Source of the DNA: Reyranella humidisoli
GTDB taxonomy: Bacteria > Pseudomonadota > Alphaproteobacteria > Reyranellales > Reyranellaceae
Direction of reading: 5' to 3'
Assembly (NCBI RefSeq): GCF_019039055.1
Contig: NZ_JAHOPB010000002.1
Coordinates: 186,001-250,000 of the forward strand
DNA: 64,000 bases
Shown: positions 48,922-59,634 of the stretch, in pieces
How the letters are laid out: each line of letters begins with the position of its first letter
Numbering within the stretch: the first letter of the stretch is position 1
Position numbers and translations under genes: made by a program
Notes under the pieces: model-generated
What the model saw: only the letters and a program-made list of their open reading frames with translations
The model's database searches: none
Told to the model about the DNA's origin: nothing

Positions 48922-49661
48922 TGCTGCTCGTCCGCGTCCGCGACGTCTCCCGGGTTTTCGCAAACGGCGTCGAGGCTCTGGGCGGCGCTTCGCTCGACAT
49001 CGCGGCGGGTGAATTCCTGAGTGTGCTCGGTCCCTCGGGCTGCGGAAAATCTACTCTGTTGCGCCTGATCGCGGGCCTCGCTGAGCCCAATGCCGGCACG
49101 ATCGATTGGCCGCAGGGCCGGCCCGATATCGGCTTCGTGTTCCAGGAGCCGACACTGATGCCGTGGACGACGGCGCTGGGCAACGTGGCGCTGCCGTTGA
49201 AGCTGCGCGGCGTCGCGCGTTCCGAGCGCGAGGCCCGGGCCGCGGAAGCGCTGGCGGGGGTCGGATTGAAGGGCTTCGAGAAGAGTTTTTCGCGCGAACT
49301 GTCGGGCGGCATGAAGATGCGCGTCTCGATCGCCCGCGCGCTGGTTACGGCGCCCAGGCTGCTGCTGATGGACGAGCCCTTCGCCGCCCTCGACGAGATC
49401 ACGCGGCGCAAGCTCAACACCGACCTGCTGGACCTGTGGGAGCGCACGCGTTTCACGGCGGTGTTCGTGACGCACTCGGTTTTCGAATCGGTGTTCCTGT
49501 CGCAGCGCATCGCCGTGATGAGTGCCCGCCCGGGCCGCGTGCGCTCCGAGCTCGCCATTCCGGCGCCTTACCCCCGCACCGAAACCTTCGGGACCTCGGC
49601 CGAGTATGCCGCGCTCTGCCGGCTCGCTTCGGCGCAGCTCTCGGAAGCGATGGCGGCATGA
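48921..49661 (+). CDS. ABC importer ATPase, nitrate/sulfonate/taurine type
   Basis: A 246-residue ATP-binding subunit. Walker A is GPSGCGKSTLLRLI, the Q-loop is FVFQEPTLMPWTT, the signature is LSGGMKMRVSIARAL, Walker B is RLLLMDEPFAALDE and the switch His is FVTHSVFE. The pattern is that of SsuB/TauB/NrtD-like importers. It begins in the last base of the dioxygenase gene. The matching permease gene follows, but a repeat lies between them. No substrate-binding-protein gene is nearby. Confidence 0.94.
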   Translation: MLLVRVRDVSRVFANGVEALGGASLDIAAGEFLSVLGPSGCGKSTLLRLIAGLAEPNAGTIDWPQGRPDIGFVFQEPTLMPWTTALGNVALPLKLRGVARSEREARAAEALAGVGLKGFEKSFSRELSGGMKMRVSIARALVTAPRLLLMDEPFAALDEITRRKLNTDLLDLWERTRFTAVFVTHSVFESVFLSQRIAVMSARPGRVRSELAIPAPYPRTETFGTSAEYAALCRLASAQLSEAMAA

Positions 49662-49684
49662 GCACTCATCCTTCAGAGCATGGC

Positions 49685-49794
49685 CTCATGCTGAGGAGCC
49701 GGGCGCAGCCCGGCGTCTCGAAGCATGGGCTACGAATGCTTCGCCTGAACCCATCCTTCGAGACGCGACGCTGCGCGTCGCTCCTCAGGATGAG
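49685..49794. repeat. inverted pair of palindromic repeat units
   Basis: Two 45-base units (49685-49729 and 49750-49794) are in inverted orientation with a 20-base spacer. The outer parts match well (CTCATGCTGAGGAGC with GTCTCGAAGCATGGG, against CTCATCCTGAGGAGC with GTCTCGAAGGATGGG). The inner stems differ but stay self-complementary (CCGGGC/GCCCGG against GACGC/GCGTC), as expected of a structured repeat. It resembles dispersed extragenic palindromes of alphaproteobacteria and fills the gap between ABC ATPase and permease genes. Confidence 0.82.
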
Positions 49795-49809
49795 GGTGGG
49801 AGTGGTTCC

Positions 49810-50583
49810 ATGAGTGCGCGCATCGTGGCGCCCGTCCTGATGGGGTTTTTCATGCTGGTCCTGTGGGAAGGGCTGGTACGCGCGATGGCGATCCCATCCT
49901 ATATCCTGCCGGGGCCGATCCTCGTGGCGAAGACGCTGGTGTCGGACTGGGGCACGCTCTGGCCGGCGCTCCTCGTGACGCTGCGCATCACGCTCGAAGC
50001 CCTTGTGGCGGCCGTGGTGGTCGGTGTGTCGCTGGCGCTGTTGTTCTCGCTGTCGCGCTGGATCGAGCTGTCGCTCTTTCCCTACGCCATCATCCTGCAG
50101 GTGACGCCGATCGTGGCCATCGCGCCGCTGATCATCGCCTGGGTCGACGACGTTAACGTCTCGCTGCTGATCTGCGCCTGGCTGGTGGCCTTCTTCCCGA
50201 TCCTGTCGAACACGGTGCTGGGACTGCGCTCTGTCGATCGCAACCTGCTCGATCTGTTCGAACTCTACGGCGCGAGCCGCTGGCGCACGCTGATGGACCT
50301 GCGGCTGCCCGCGGCGCTGCCGTACTTCCTGGGTGGCTTGCGCATTTCGGGTGGGCTGGCACTGATCGGCGCCGTGGTCGCCGAGTTCGTGGCGGGTTCG
50401 GGTGGCCGGGAGTCTGGACTGGCCTACCGCATCCTTGAATCGGGCTACCAGCTCAAGATCCCGCGCATGTTCGCGGCCCTGGTCCTGATCTCGCTCGCGG
50501 GCATCGCGATCTACCTGTTGCTCGCGCTGTTTTCGCACCTGTTGTTGCGCCGCTGGCACGAAAGCGCGCTCTCCGAGGAGTGA
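49810..50583 (+). CDS. ABC importer permease, nitrate/sulfonate/taurine type
   Basis: A 257-residue permease with about six membrane helices. It has the cytoplasmic EAA loop that docks on the ATPase (DLFELYGASRWRTLMDLRLPAALPYFLGGLRISGGLALIGAVVAEF, given in part). An N-terminal LWEGLVRAMAIPSYILPGPILVAKTL is typical of SsuC/TauC/ThiX proteins. ATG 49810 is preceded by a weak GGT site. Partner of the ATPase at 48921-49661. The solute could be an aromatic precursor for the dioxygenase, a sulfonate or a pyrimidine; the sequence does not decide. Confidence 0.92.
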   Translation: MSARIVAPVLMGFFMLVLWEGLVRAMAIPSYILPGPILVAKTLVSDWGTLWPALLVTLRITLEALVAAVVVGVSLALLFSLSRWIELSLFPYAIILQVTPIVAIAPLIIAWVDDVNVSLLICAWLVAFFPILSNTVLGLRSVDRNLLDLFELYGASRWRTLMDLRLPAALPYFLGGLRISGGLALIGAVVAEFVAGSGGRESGLAYRILESGYQLKIPRMFAALVLISLAGIAIYLLLALFSHLLLRRWHESALSEE

Positions 50584-50590
50584 GCGGATC

Positions 50591-51796
50591 TCAGCGCAGC
50601 GCCGCGCGACCGAGGAAGAACGAGGCTGTTGCCACGCCCGCGGCCAGCAGGAGATAGCCCGCCTCATAGACGCCGGTAATGGCCAGCACGGTTCGGAACA
50701 GGAGCGGCGAGAGCAGGGCGCCGCAGAAAACGAAAAGCTGCGTCGCCCCCGTGAATTCGGCGGCGCGCCCCGGTGGCGCCCTCGAGGCGCTTTCGGCGAT
50801 GAACACGCCGTTCCAGCCGACGGCGGTGCCACCCAGAATCGTGCAGACGATATACACCGCGGTCGTGGGCCAGGCCGGCGTGGAGAAGGACATCACCGTG
50901 GCGGCGATTGCGATGATAGCGCCGATGCCAGCCAGCACGGCGGATGGCCGGCGCAACAGGTCGGCCAGCGCGCCCCAGAAGATGCGACCGAAAGCGCCGG
51001 CGACGGTCGCGGCCGACAGCAGCGCACCCGCCAGAACGTAGGACATTTTCAGGCCGTCGACGGCGTAGACGACGGTGAAGTTCACGACGATCGCCTGCGT
51101 TGCCGAGAACAGCATGCCGATGAAGCACATCGGCCGCAGGATCGGATCGCGCCAGGCGAGCTGCAGCGGCTCGAAGATTTCGGCCAGCGTCGGCAGGCGA
51201 GCGGCGCCACCGACGCGCTCGTCGTCGTAGAGCGCGCGCAACGGCTGAATGGCAATCGCCGCGGCAATCGTCAGGAAACCGACGGCGGCGGCCGCCCAGC
51301 GCCAGCCGAAATCGAGAGCGAGGGTCGGCAGTACCGCGCCGCAGATCGCAAAGCCCACCGGCACGCCGCTCTGCTTCAGCGAGAAGGTGACGTTGGCCAG
51401 GCGGGGCGGCGAGACGCGGGCCAGGATGTGCGAACTCGCAATGGTGAGCGGGCCGGAGCCCAGGCCCACGATGAAGGCGGAGAGGGCAGCCATTGCCAGA
51501 CCGCCTGTCGCGAAGACGAAGGAGCCCAGTGCCGCGACGGCAAGGCCGGTCTGGATGAAGCGGATCGGTCCCAGCCGGCGGGTGATCGTGCCGCCGCCTA
51601 CAGTCGAGATCATCGCCGCGAGATAGACGATCGACACATAGTAGGCGATGTCCGCCGCGGCGACGCCGAACTCGGCCGCAGCAGCCGGCGCCAGCACCGA
51701 CGCCTGGTTGAACACCATCGTCGAGACGACCTGAACGAGAGTCAGGGAGGCGAGGGCGACGAGATAGCGGCGAAGATCGGTCGGGGCGGCTGGCAT
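50591..51796 (-). CDS. MFS transporter
   Basis: Major facilitator with 401 residues and twelve predicted helices. The loop between helices 2 and 3 has GGGTITRRLGPIRFIQTG (a variant of the GxxxDRxGRR signature). The two halves are separated by the charged segment YDDERVGGAARLPTLAEIFEPL. The second half carries FGRIFWGALADLLRRPSAV. No partner gene indicates the substrate. It converges on the ABC permease gene with only a 7-base gap, and follows the alpha/beta-hydrolase gene on the same strand. Confidence 0.9.
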   Translation of the reverse strand: MPAAPTDLRRYLVALASLTLVQVVSTMVFNQASVLAPAAAAEFGVAAADIAYYVSIVYLAAMISTVGGGTITRRLGPIRFIQTGLAVAALGSFVFATGGLAMAALSAFIVGLGSGPLTIASSHILARVSPPRLANVTFSLKQSGVPVGFAICGAVLPTLALDFGWRWAAAAVGFLTIAAAIAIQPLRALYDDERVGGAARLPTLAEIFEPLQLAWRDPILRPMCFIGMLFSATQAIVVNFTVVYAVDGLKMSYVLAGALLSAATVAGAFGRIFWGALADLLRRPSAVLAGIGAIIAIAATVMSFSTPAWPTTAVYIVCTILGGTAVGWNGVFIAESASRAPPGRAAEFTGATQLFVFCGALLSPLLFRTVLAITGVYEAGYLLLAAGVATASFFLGRAALR

Positions 51797-51816
51797 GGCG
51801 CCGCGACTATAGCGAC

Positions 51817-52653
51817 CTACCTGAGGCCGGCGAGGAAACTCTCGACGAGAGGCGACCAGACGGAATTGCCGTTGCTTGCGCCCGCGAGCATGTGGCCATC
51901 GCGGCCGAAGGCGCCGACCGGCCGGTACACGGCCTTGCCGCCGGCGCCGTCATAGGCCTCGACCATTCGCCTGGCGAGAGCGGGTTCGAAGAAGCTGTCG
52001 TTCTCGGCATAGATCCAGAGCATGGGCACGCGGGCGGTCGCGCCGTACTTGGCGGCTGCGTCGACCAGCGATCGCGGCGTGCAGTTGCCGATGCCGCCGC
52101 CCGACAGTTTCTGATGTCCGCCACGCCCGCCGGCGAAGTTGATCATGCCCGCCACCCCAACCGGGTTGCGGCTGGACAGCGCAACCGTCGCCCAGCCTCC
52201 GGCCGACTGGCCGACCACGACGGTGCGATCGGCGGCGACGTAGGGCTGCGTGCGCATGAAGTCGATGGTGGCCTGGATGTCGGCGGCGCCTTGCAGGCCA
52301 GCCCTGTAATAGTCGGGCGCATCGCACAGGCCATAGCCCTCGGCCCAGTCACCGCCGGTCTCGCCGTAGCCGCGCCGCAGCGGCAATGCCACGACGTAGC
52401 CGCGCGACAGGAACCACGACGACAGGGCCGTGTAGCGCGGCCGTTCCATCTTGAAGCGCTTCGAGCCATCGGCCGGCGAACCGTGGTTGATGACGACCAG
52501 CGGGCTCTTCGCCTCGCCCGGCGGTCGCATCACCGTGGCCACGAGCGTCGATCCGTTGGGACCGGGCAGGCGCACCACCTGCTCGCGGTCCTGCGCCGCC
52601 AGCGGCCCGACGAAGAGAAAGAAGAGAAGAACCGCGACCGGGCTGAAGCGCAT
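51817..52653 (-). CDS. secreted alpha/beta hydrolase, dienelactone-hydrolase-like
   Basis: A 278-residue exported hydrolase. A signal peptide (MRFSPVAVLLFFLFVGPLAA) precedes an alpha/beta-hydrolase fold with oxyanion region VVINHGSP, nucleophile Ser in VVGQSAGGWA, the acid in YAENDSFFEP and the catalytic His in FGRDGHML. Two Cys (GLCDAP and GNCTPR) may form a disulfide in the periplasm. Substrate unknown; esters or lactones are likely. It lies 9 bases downstream of uvrB and 20 bases upstream of the MFS gene, all on the minus strand. Confidence 0.9.
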   Translation of the reverse strand: MRFSPVAVLLFFLFVGPLAAQDREQVVRLPGPNGSTLVATVMRPPGEAKSPLVVINHGSPADGSKRFKMERPRYTALSSWFLSRGYVVALPLRRGYGETGGDWAEGYGLCDAPDYYRAGLQGAADIQATIDFMRTQPYVAADRTVVVGQSAGGWATVALSSRNPVGVAGMINFAGGRGGHQKLSGGGIGNCTPRSLVDAAAKYGATARVPMLWIYAENDSFFEPALARRMVEAYDGAGGKAVYRPVGAFGRDGHMLAGASNGNSVWSPLVESFLAGLR

Positions 52654-52662
52654 CGTGATCTC

Positions 52663-54865
<2,203 letters not shown>

Positions 54866-54867
<2 letters not shown>

Positions 54868-54896
54868 TATATGATGCGCGCCTGCCGCTCCGGCAA
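54866..54896 (-). promoter_or_regulatory. possible uvrB promoter overlapping the first start codon
   Basis: On the minus strand a perfect TATAAT (54871-54866) lies 19 bases after TTGCCG (54896-54891). If used, transcription would start near the second ATG (54858), giving a nearly leaderless message and a start three codons later. The 19-base spacer is long, so this is uncertain. Confidence 0.35.
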
Positions 54897-54915
54897 TGCT
54901 AGCGTCCCGCCCCCG

Positions 54916-55647
54916 ATGCCCGACCTGCTGAGCGCTCCCTTTCTGATTTGTGCCGCCGTTGCCTGCATTGCAGGCATGGTGCGAGGCTTTGCCGGTTTCG
55001 GCGCGGCGATGTTGATGACGCCGATCTTTTCGGCCCTTTACGGGCCGGCGGTGGGCATAGCGCTTTGCCTGCTGCTGGAGATCGCGGTGGCGTTGCCGCT
55101 GGTGCCGCGCGTCCTGCCGCTCGTCGACTGGCGGCGGATCGGCCTGCTGCTGCTGGCGGCAGCCGCCGGTGTTCCCCTGGGCACTCTCGTGCTGACGGCG
55201 GTCGAGCCCGAGCCGATGCGCTGGGCGATCTCGGCCATCATCCTGAGTGCCGTCGCCATGCTGGCCAGCGGCTGGCGTTTTTCCGGCCGGCCGAACGCCG
55301 GCACGACGCTCGCCGCCGGCGCTGCCAGCGGATTCCTGAATGGACTATCGGGCATGGCGGGGCCGCCGATCGCGTTCTATTACCTCGCGGGTACGGATTC
55401 GGCGGCGTCGGTGCGTGCCAATCTCACGACCTATTTCGTGTTCGTCGACCTGTTGGCGCTGGCGGCCTTCGTGTCGCGCGACCTGATCGGCTGGAGCACC
55501 GGCGTGCAGGCCCTGTTCCTGGCGCCTGCGATCGTCCTGGGCGGACTCATCGGCGAGCGCCTCTTTCCGCTCGCCAGCGAGGCCTTCTATCGTCGGCTCG
55601 CCCTGCTGCTTCTCGTCGGCGTCGCGATCGGTTCATTGGTGATATAA
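54916..55647 (+). CDS. TSUP-family (TauE/SafE) membrane permease
   Basis: A 243-residue membrane protein with about eight helices and the two-repeat TSUP layout ([26 protein letters not shown] in repeat one, [26 protein letters not shown] in repeat two). The paired GFxGxG and GLxGxxGPP motifs are the hallmark. Members export sulfite, sulfoacetate or other small organic acids, or import similar anions. ATG 54916 is chosen; the frame is open to 54871, but that region belongs to the uvrB promoter. Divergent from uvrB and 7 bases ahead of the TerB-DnaJ gene. Confidence 0.9.
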   Translation: MPDLLSAPFLICAAVACIAGMVRGFAGFGAAMLMTPIFSALYGPAVGIALCLLLEIAVALPLVPRVLPLVDWRRIGLLLLAAAAGVPLGTLVLTAVEPEPMRWAISAIILSAVAMLASGWRFSGRPNAGTTLAAGAASGFLNGLSGMAGPPIAFYYLAGTDSAASVRANLTTYFVFVDLLALAAFVSRDLIGWSTGVQALFLAPAIVLGGLIGERLFPLASEAFYRRLALLLLVGVAIGSLVI

Positions 55648-55654
55648 GGCGAGC

Positions 55655-56356
55655 ATGAAAGTCTGGGATAGAATCGTGGAAGGCATGAACGGGCTCGGCA
55701 TCGCCGAGCTGCTCGGCCTGTCCTCGCCGCCGGCCGACGATGGCGGCCATCCCGGTTTGCGCCAGATCGGCTTCACCATCGGCGTGATCGCGCTCGGCGC
55801 CAAGATGGCGAGGGTCGACGGCGACGTGTCCGAAACCGAGGTCGCGGCGTTTCGTGCCTTCTTCCAGGTGCCTCCGGGCGAGGAAGCGAACGTCCAGCGG
55901 TTTTTCGATCTCGCCAAGCGCGACGCCGGCGGCTTCGAGACCTATGCGCGCCAGGTCGCGGCACTCTTTCCGGATGCCCCCGAAATCCTCGAGAACGTGA
56001 TCGAGGGCCTGTTCAGCATCGCGCAGGCCGACGGCCGGATCGGCGCGCCGGAAGCCGACTATCTCGCCAAGGTCGCGAGTATCTTCGGTTTGCCCAGTTC
56101 GCGCTTCGAGCGTGCGAAGGCCGCCGCGCTCGGCGTCGCTGAATGCGAGCCGTGCGTCGTGCTGGGCATCGATCCGCTGGCGACCGACGAGCAGATCCGC
56201 GAGGCGTGGCTGCGGCAGGTGCGTGCCAACCATCCCGACAAGCTGATGGCGCAGGGCCTGCCGGAAGAGGCGATCGCGATGGCGAATCGCAAGCTCGCGT
56301 TGATCAACGATGCCTATGACCGGCTGCGCAGGCAGCGCGGTCTCGTGCCGGCCTGA
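55655..56356 (+). CDS. TerB-DnaJ domain protein (DjlA-like)
   Basis: A 233-residue protein without the membrane anchor of classical DjlA. Residues about 35-155 are a TerB-like helical bundle (IGVIALGAKMARVDGDVSETEVAAFRAFF and IEGLFSIAQADGRIGAPEADYL, both with the D-G-x-h/E pattern that may hold metal). Residues about 165-230 are a J domain with the DnaK-contacting HPD (RQVRANHPDKLM). It would recruit DnaK to an unknown client. It is spaced 2 bases from the amidase gene, so the two are probably coexpressed with the TSUP gene. Confidence 0.93.
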   Translation: MKVWDRIVEGMNGLGIAELLGLSSPPADDGGHPGLRQIGFTIGVIALGAKMARVDGDVSETEVAAFRAFFQVPPGEEANVQRFFDLAKRDAGGFETYARQVAALFPDAPEILENVIEGLFSIAQADGRIGAPEADYLAKVASIFGLPSSRFERAKAAALGVAECEPCVVLGIDPLATDEQIREAWLRQVRANHPDKLMAQGLPEEAIAMANRKLALINDAYDRLRRQRGLVPA

Positions 56357-56358
56357 GC

Positions 56359-57048
56359 GTGAACTTCGTCGACTTGCCGTCGCCCAATCATGCGCCGAGG
56401 CCCGATGGCGTGGCCGTCGATATCCTGGTGCTGCATTACACGGAGCTGCCACTCAAGGAATCGCTCGACATATTGCGCGACGGTGCGCGCGAGCTTCGTG
56501 TCAGCTCGCACTATGTGTTGGACCTCGACGGTACGGCCTATCGCCTGGTGCCGGAGGATCGCACCGCCTGGCATGCCGGCAAATCATGGTGGCGCGGCCG
56601 CGAGAGCTTGAACGCCACCTCGATCGGCATCGAGATCGTGAATCTGCATGGCGATCGTCACGACTATCCGAGCGAGCAGATCGAGGCGTTGATCGAACTC
56701 TGCCGCGAGATCGTCGCGCGCCATCCCGCGATCGTGCCGCGCAACGTCGTCGGCCATTCCGACATCGCGCCCCAGCGCAAGGTCGACCCCGGCCGCCGCT
56801 TTCCGTGGAAGATGCTCGCCGATCGGGGAATCGGCCTCTGGCCACGCGCCGGCGCGAGACCGCTCGACGGCGACTTTCACAAGGCGCTGCAGCGGTACGG
56901 CTACGCACCGCCCCTTGCCGTGCCGCCGCGGGAGATCGTGAAGGCCTTCCAGCGCCATTACCGGCCATCCAAGGTGGACGGCATGGTCGATCCCGAAACC
57001 AGTTCCCAGCTCGCCGGTCTGCTTGACCCGCTGGGACGAGCGGCTTAG
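56359..57048 (+). CDS. N-acetylmuramoyl-L-alanine amidase, AmpD-like
   Basis: A 229-residue zinc amidase that cuts the lactyl-amide bond of muropeptides. Residues about 18-155 form an amidase_2 domain with zinc ligands in ILVLHYTEL (His26), SSHYVL and NVVGHSDIAPQRKVDPG (His and Asp). The C-terminal 65 residues resemble a peptidoglycan-binding helical domain (IVKAFQRHYRPSKVDGMVDPETSSQL). No signal peptide is seen, which fits a cytoplasmic AmpD/AmiD-type recycling role. The start is GTG 56359, two bases after the TerB-DnaJ stop. rnpB follows directly. Confidence 0.93.
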   Translation: MNFVDLPSPNHAPRPDGVAVDILVLHYTELPLKESLDILRDGARELRVSSHYVLDLDGTAYRLVPEDRTAWHAGKSWWRGRESLNATSIGIEIVNLHGDRHDYPSEQIEALIELCREIVARHPAIVPRNVVGHSDIAPQRKVDPGRRFPWKMLADRGIGLWPRAGARPLDGDFHKALQRYGYAPPLAVPPREIVKAFQRHYRPSKVDGMVDPETSSQLAGLLDPLGRAA

Positions 57049-57060
57049 TCAGGCGCCGGG

Positions 57061-57447
57061 TCAGACGGCTGGATGACTGCACTCGCGCGGGTAACCGTGC
57101 GGGTGAGGAAAGTCCGGGCTCCACGGAGACACGGTGCCGGATAACGTCCGGCGGGGGCGACCCCAGGGAAAGTGCCACAGAAAACAGACCGCCTGCCTGG
57201 TTCGCCAGGACGGTAAGGGTGAAACGGTGGAGTAAGAGCCCACCGCGCGACCGGTAACGGAAGCGGCATGGCAAACCCCACCGGGAGCAAGACCAAATAG
57301 GGGCGGCACGCCGGGCAACCGGCAGCGGTGTTTCCGCGTCGTCGCCCGGGTCGGTCGCGCGAGGCGCCCGGTAACGGGCGTCCCAGAGGAATGGTCATCC
57401 ATCGCTTTCGGGCGAGGACAGAACCCGGCTTACAGGCCGTCTGATCC
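57061..57447 (+). ncRNA. rnpB: RNase P RNA (bacterial type A)
   Basis: The catalytic RNA of RNase P, which trims tRNA 5' ends. P1 is TCAGACGGC (57061-57069) pairing with GCCGTCTGA (57436-57444). The universally conserved P4 strands are present as GAGGAAAGTCCGGGCTCC near the 5' end and ACAGAACCCGGCTTACAG near the 3' end. AGAGGAATGGTCATCC and GTAAGGGTGAAACGGTGGAG are also conserved parts. Total length about 385 bases is normal. It sits between the amidase gene and mraZ, as in other alphaproteobacteria. Exact ends are inferred from P1. Confidence 0.96.
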
Positions 57448-57568
57448 CTTTGCTTCCCCTATACGGACCACAAACACAATCCCTTGCGTTTGCATGCCGC
57501 GAGCGCACAATAGATGTAGTGGCTAAGCCGTTCAGATTCCTTGTGGATTCTTCCCTGAAGTAATTGCA

Positions 57569-57603
57569 TCCCGGACTTTCCCATGATATCCCATTGTATC
57601 CCG
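57569..57603 (+). promoter_or_regulatory. MraZ boxes: four 10-base-spaced direct repeats
   Basis: TCCC(A/G) occurs at 57569, 57579, 57589 and 57599, that is four copies exactly ten bases apart (on the other strand TGGGA or CGGGA with 5-base gaps). This matches the known MraZ operator (TGGG repeats with 5-base spacers) ahead of the division and cell-wall cluster. The gene mraZ starts 60 bases downstream, so autorepression is expected. A clear promoter is not visible; weak candidates lie around 57484-57546. Confidence 0.85.
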
Positions 57604-57662
57604 TGTAACAGGCGGCGCAGGGGCGTGGGGCACCTGCAACGGGTCTAGAGGGGAGATGGGCC

Positions 57663-58142
57663 GTGGCATTCCGGTCCGAGATCCTGATCAAGCTGGACAA
57701 GAAAGGCCGGGTTCTGTTGCCCGCGGCTTTTCGCGACGAACTGCCTGCCGACGATCGCGGCGCGTTCGTGCTCTATCATTCCCCCACGGTTACCGGCCTC
57801 GTGAACGGCAATTCCCGCGCGGGCTTCGATGCCATGCTGGACCGTGTGCGTGCCGAAGCGCTGGGGCCGAAAGGTTCGCTGAAGGTCGCCCTCGACGACG
57901 AGGCGTTCGATCCGGCGGGCTATCTGTCGGCCGGCGCGCGCACCATTTCGCTGGAGCCGGACGGCCGCTTCACGATGCCGGCCGAGTTCGTCCAGACGCT
58001 CGACGCGACCGACGGTGTCATGCTGGTCGGCAAGGTCGAGAAGTTCCAGCTGTGGAATCCCGCCAGCTGGCAGGCGCGTCGCGATGCCGAGCGCGAGAAG
58101 ATGGCGGCGTTCGTGCGTGGCATGAGCGGAGGCGACGCGTGA
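57663..58142 (+). CDS. mraZ: division/cell wall cluster transcriptional repressor MraZ
   Basis: DNA-binding regulator of the dcw cluster, 159 residues. It has two AbrB-like swapped-hairpin repeats ([21 protein letters not shown] and [21 protein letters not shown]), each with the Asp/Arg/Pro pattern used for DNA contact. Start GTG 57663 has GGGGAG upstream. It overlaps rsmH by four bases (GTGA). It is preceded by four MraZ boxes, pointing to negative feedback on itself and the genes downstream. Confidence 0.97.
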   Translation: MAFRSEILIKLDKKGRVLLPAAFRDELPADDRGAFVLYHSPTVTGLVNGNSRAGFDAMLDRVRAEALGPKGSLKVALDDEAFDPAGYLSAGARTISLEPDGRFTMPAEFVQTLDATDGVMLVGKVEKFQLWNPASWQARRDAEREKMAAFVRGMSGGDA

Positions 58143-59086
58143 TCGGCGTTCGCCACATTCCGGTGATGGCCCGCGAGGTCGTCGATGCCTTGCAGCCGCG
58201 CGACGGCGGCCGATATCTCGACGGCACGTTCGGCGCCGGCGGTTACACCACCGCGATGCTCGATCGTGCCGATTGCCAGGTGATTGCCATCGATCGCGAT
58301 CCCGACGCGATTGCCGCCGGCAAGGCGCTGGCCGAACGCTACGCGCCGCGCCTGCGTCTGATCGAGGGCCGCTTCGGCGACATGGCCGACCTCCTGTCGG
58401 CAGAAGGTGTCGAGGATGTCGACGGCGTCGCGCTCGACCTCGGCGTTTCGTCGATGCAGTTCGACCAGGCCGATCGCGGCTTCTCTTTCCGTGCGTCGGG
58501 TCCGCTCGACATGCGCATGGAAAAGAACGGGCAGTCGGCCGCGGATCTGGTGAACGACGCCGACGAAGTCGAGCTCGCCGACATCATCTGGCGCTACGGC
58601 GAGGAGCGTCGCAGCCGTCGCGTGGCGCGCAACATCGTCGAGGCGCGTCGCGCCAAGCGCATCGAAACCACCGGCGAGCTGGCCGAGATCGTGCGCCGCG
58701 CGGTCGGTCCGCAGGGCAGGGACGAGAGCGATCCCGCCACGCGCACCTTCCAGGCGCTGCGCATCGCCGTGAACGACGAACTGGGCGAACTCGAGCGCGG
58801 CCTCGCCGCCGCCGAGCAGGTCCTGGCGCCGGGGGGGCGGTTTGCAATCGTGTCCTTCCATTCGCTGGAAGACCGTGCCGTGAAGGAATTCGTCCGCGCC
58901 CGTGCCGGCCGCACGCCGGGTCCGTCGCGCCACGCGCCGCCCAGTGCCGGTGGCCGCGTCGCGACGCTGCGCGATCTCTCGCGCAAGCCGGTGCTGCCGT
59001 CCGACGAGGAAGTCGCGGGCAATCCGCGCGCCCGTTCGGCCCGCCTGCGCGTGGCGGAGAAACTCGGCGCGGGAGACCGCGCATGA
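58139..59086 (+). CDS. rsmH: 16S rRNA (cytosine1402-N4)-methyltransferase
   Basis: Methylates C1402 in the ribosomal P site, using SAM; 315 residues. The SAM motif is [16 protein letters not shown], then [28 protein letters not shown] and GPLDMRM are the conserved catalytic segments. [19 protein letters not shown] and [12 protein letters not shown] near the end complete the family. Start GTG 58139 overlaps the mraZ stop, and its own stop overlaps ftsL. Confidence 0.97.
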   Translation: MIGVRHIPVMAREVVDALQPRDGGRYLDGTFGAGGYTTAMLDRADCQVIAIDRDPDAIAAGKALAERYAPRLRLIEGRFGDMADLLSAEGVEDVDGVALDLGVSSMQFDQADRGFSFRASGPLDMRMEKNGQSAADLVNDADEVELADIIWRYGEERRSRRVARNIVEARRAKRIETTGELAEIVRRAVGPQGRDESDPATRTFQALRIAVNDELGELERGLAAAEQVLAPGGRFAIVSFHSLEDRAVKEFVRARAGRTPGPSRHAPPSAGGRVATLRDLSRKPVLPSDEEVAGNPRARSARLRVAEKLGAGDRA

Positions 59087-59634
59087 TCCATCGTGGTCTC
59101 CTGTTCTGGTCGGTCGCCGCCGTCGCCACGGCCGTGGGCCTGTTCACCGTCAAGTACAAGGTGCAGGACCTCGAGGAGCGGATCGATCGCACCAACCAGA
59201 AGATCATCGAGAGCCAGCAGGCGACGCACATCCTGCGCGTCGAGTGGGCTCACCTGAACGAATCCGAGCGCATCGAGCTGCTCGCCCAGAAGCATCTCAA
59301 GCTCGAGTCGGCCTCCATCAAGCAGGTGGTCCGACTCGATCAACTCAAACCCGAATCTGTCCCCCCGCGGCGCGAAGCACCACTCCCTTCCCCCCCACGA
59401 ACGGGCAACGACGTCCCCTCGTCGACTTTGCCCGGTGGTGCCCGCGTCGCAGCGGAGGCCGGCAGCCCCTCGCCGGCCTCCGCACCTCTTTCCAAGCGTA
59501 CCCCCGGACCCACGACGCCCCCTCGACCGGCCCAGATACAAGAGCCGGCAACATCGGGTCCGGTTGGCGACGGCCAGAGCGCCGCAGTCTCCATCGATGA
59601 AATCCTCTCGCGTAAACAAGAGGGTCCACGATGA
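59083..59634 (+). CDS. ftsL: cell division protein FtsL-like
   Basis: Bitopic division protein that pairs with FtsB and FtsQ; 183 residues. A single N-terminal membrane helix ([18 protein letters not shown]) is followed by a periplasmic coiled coil ([19 protein letters not shown], then [19 protein letters not shown]). The C-terminal 80 residues are a Pro/Ser-rich low-complexity tail, longer than in enterobacterial FtsL but not unusual in alphaproteobacteria. Its start overlaps rsmH and its stop overlaps ftsI (both ATGA), so stoichiometry is tied by coupling. Confidence 0.93.
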   Translation: MIHRGLLFWSVAAVATAVGLFTVKYKVQDLEERIDRTNQKIIESQQATHILRVEWAHLNESERIELLAQKHLKLESASIKQVVRLDQLKPESVPPRREAPLPSPPRTGNDVPSSTLPGGARVAAEAGSPSPASAPLSKRTPGPTTPPRPAQIQEPATSGPVGDGQSAAVSIDEILSRKQEGPR

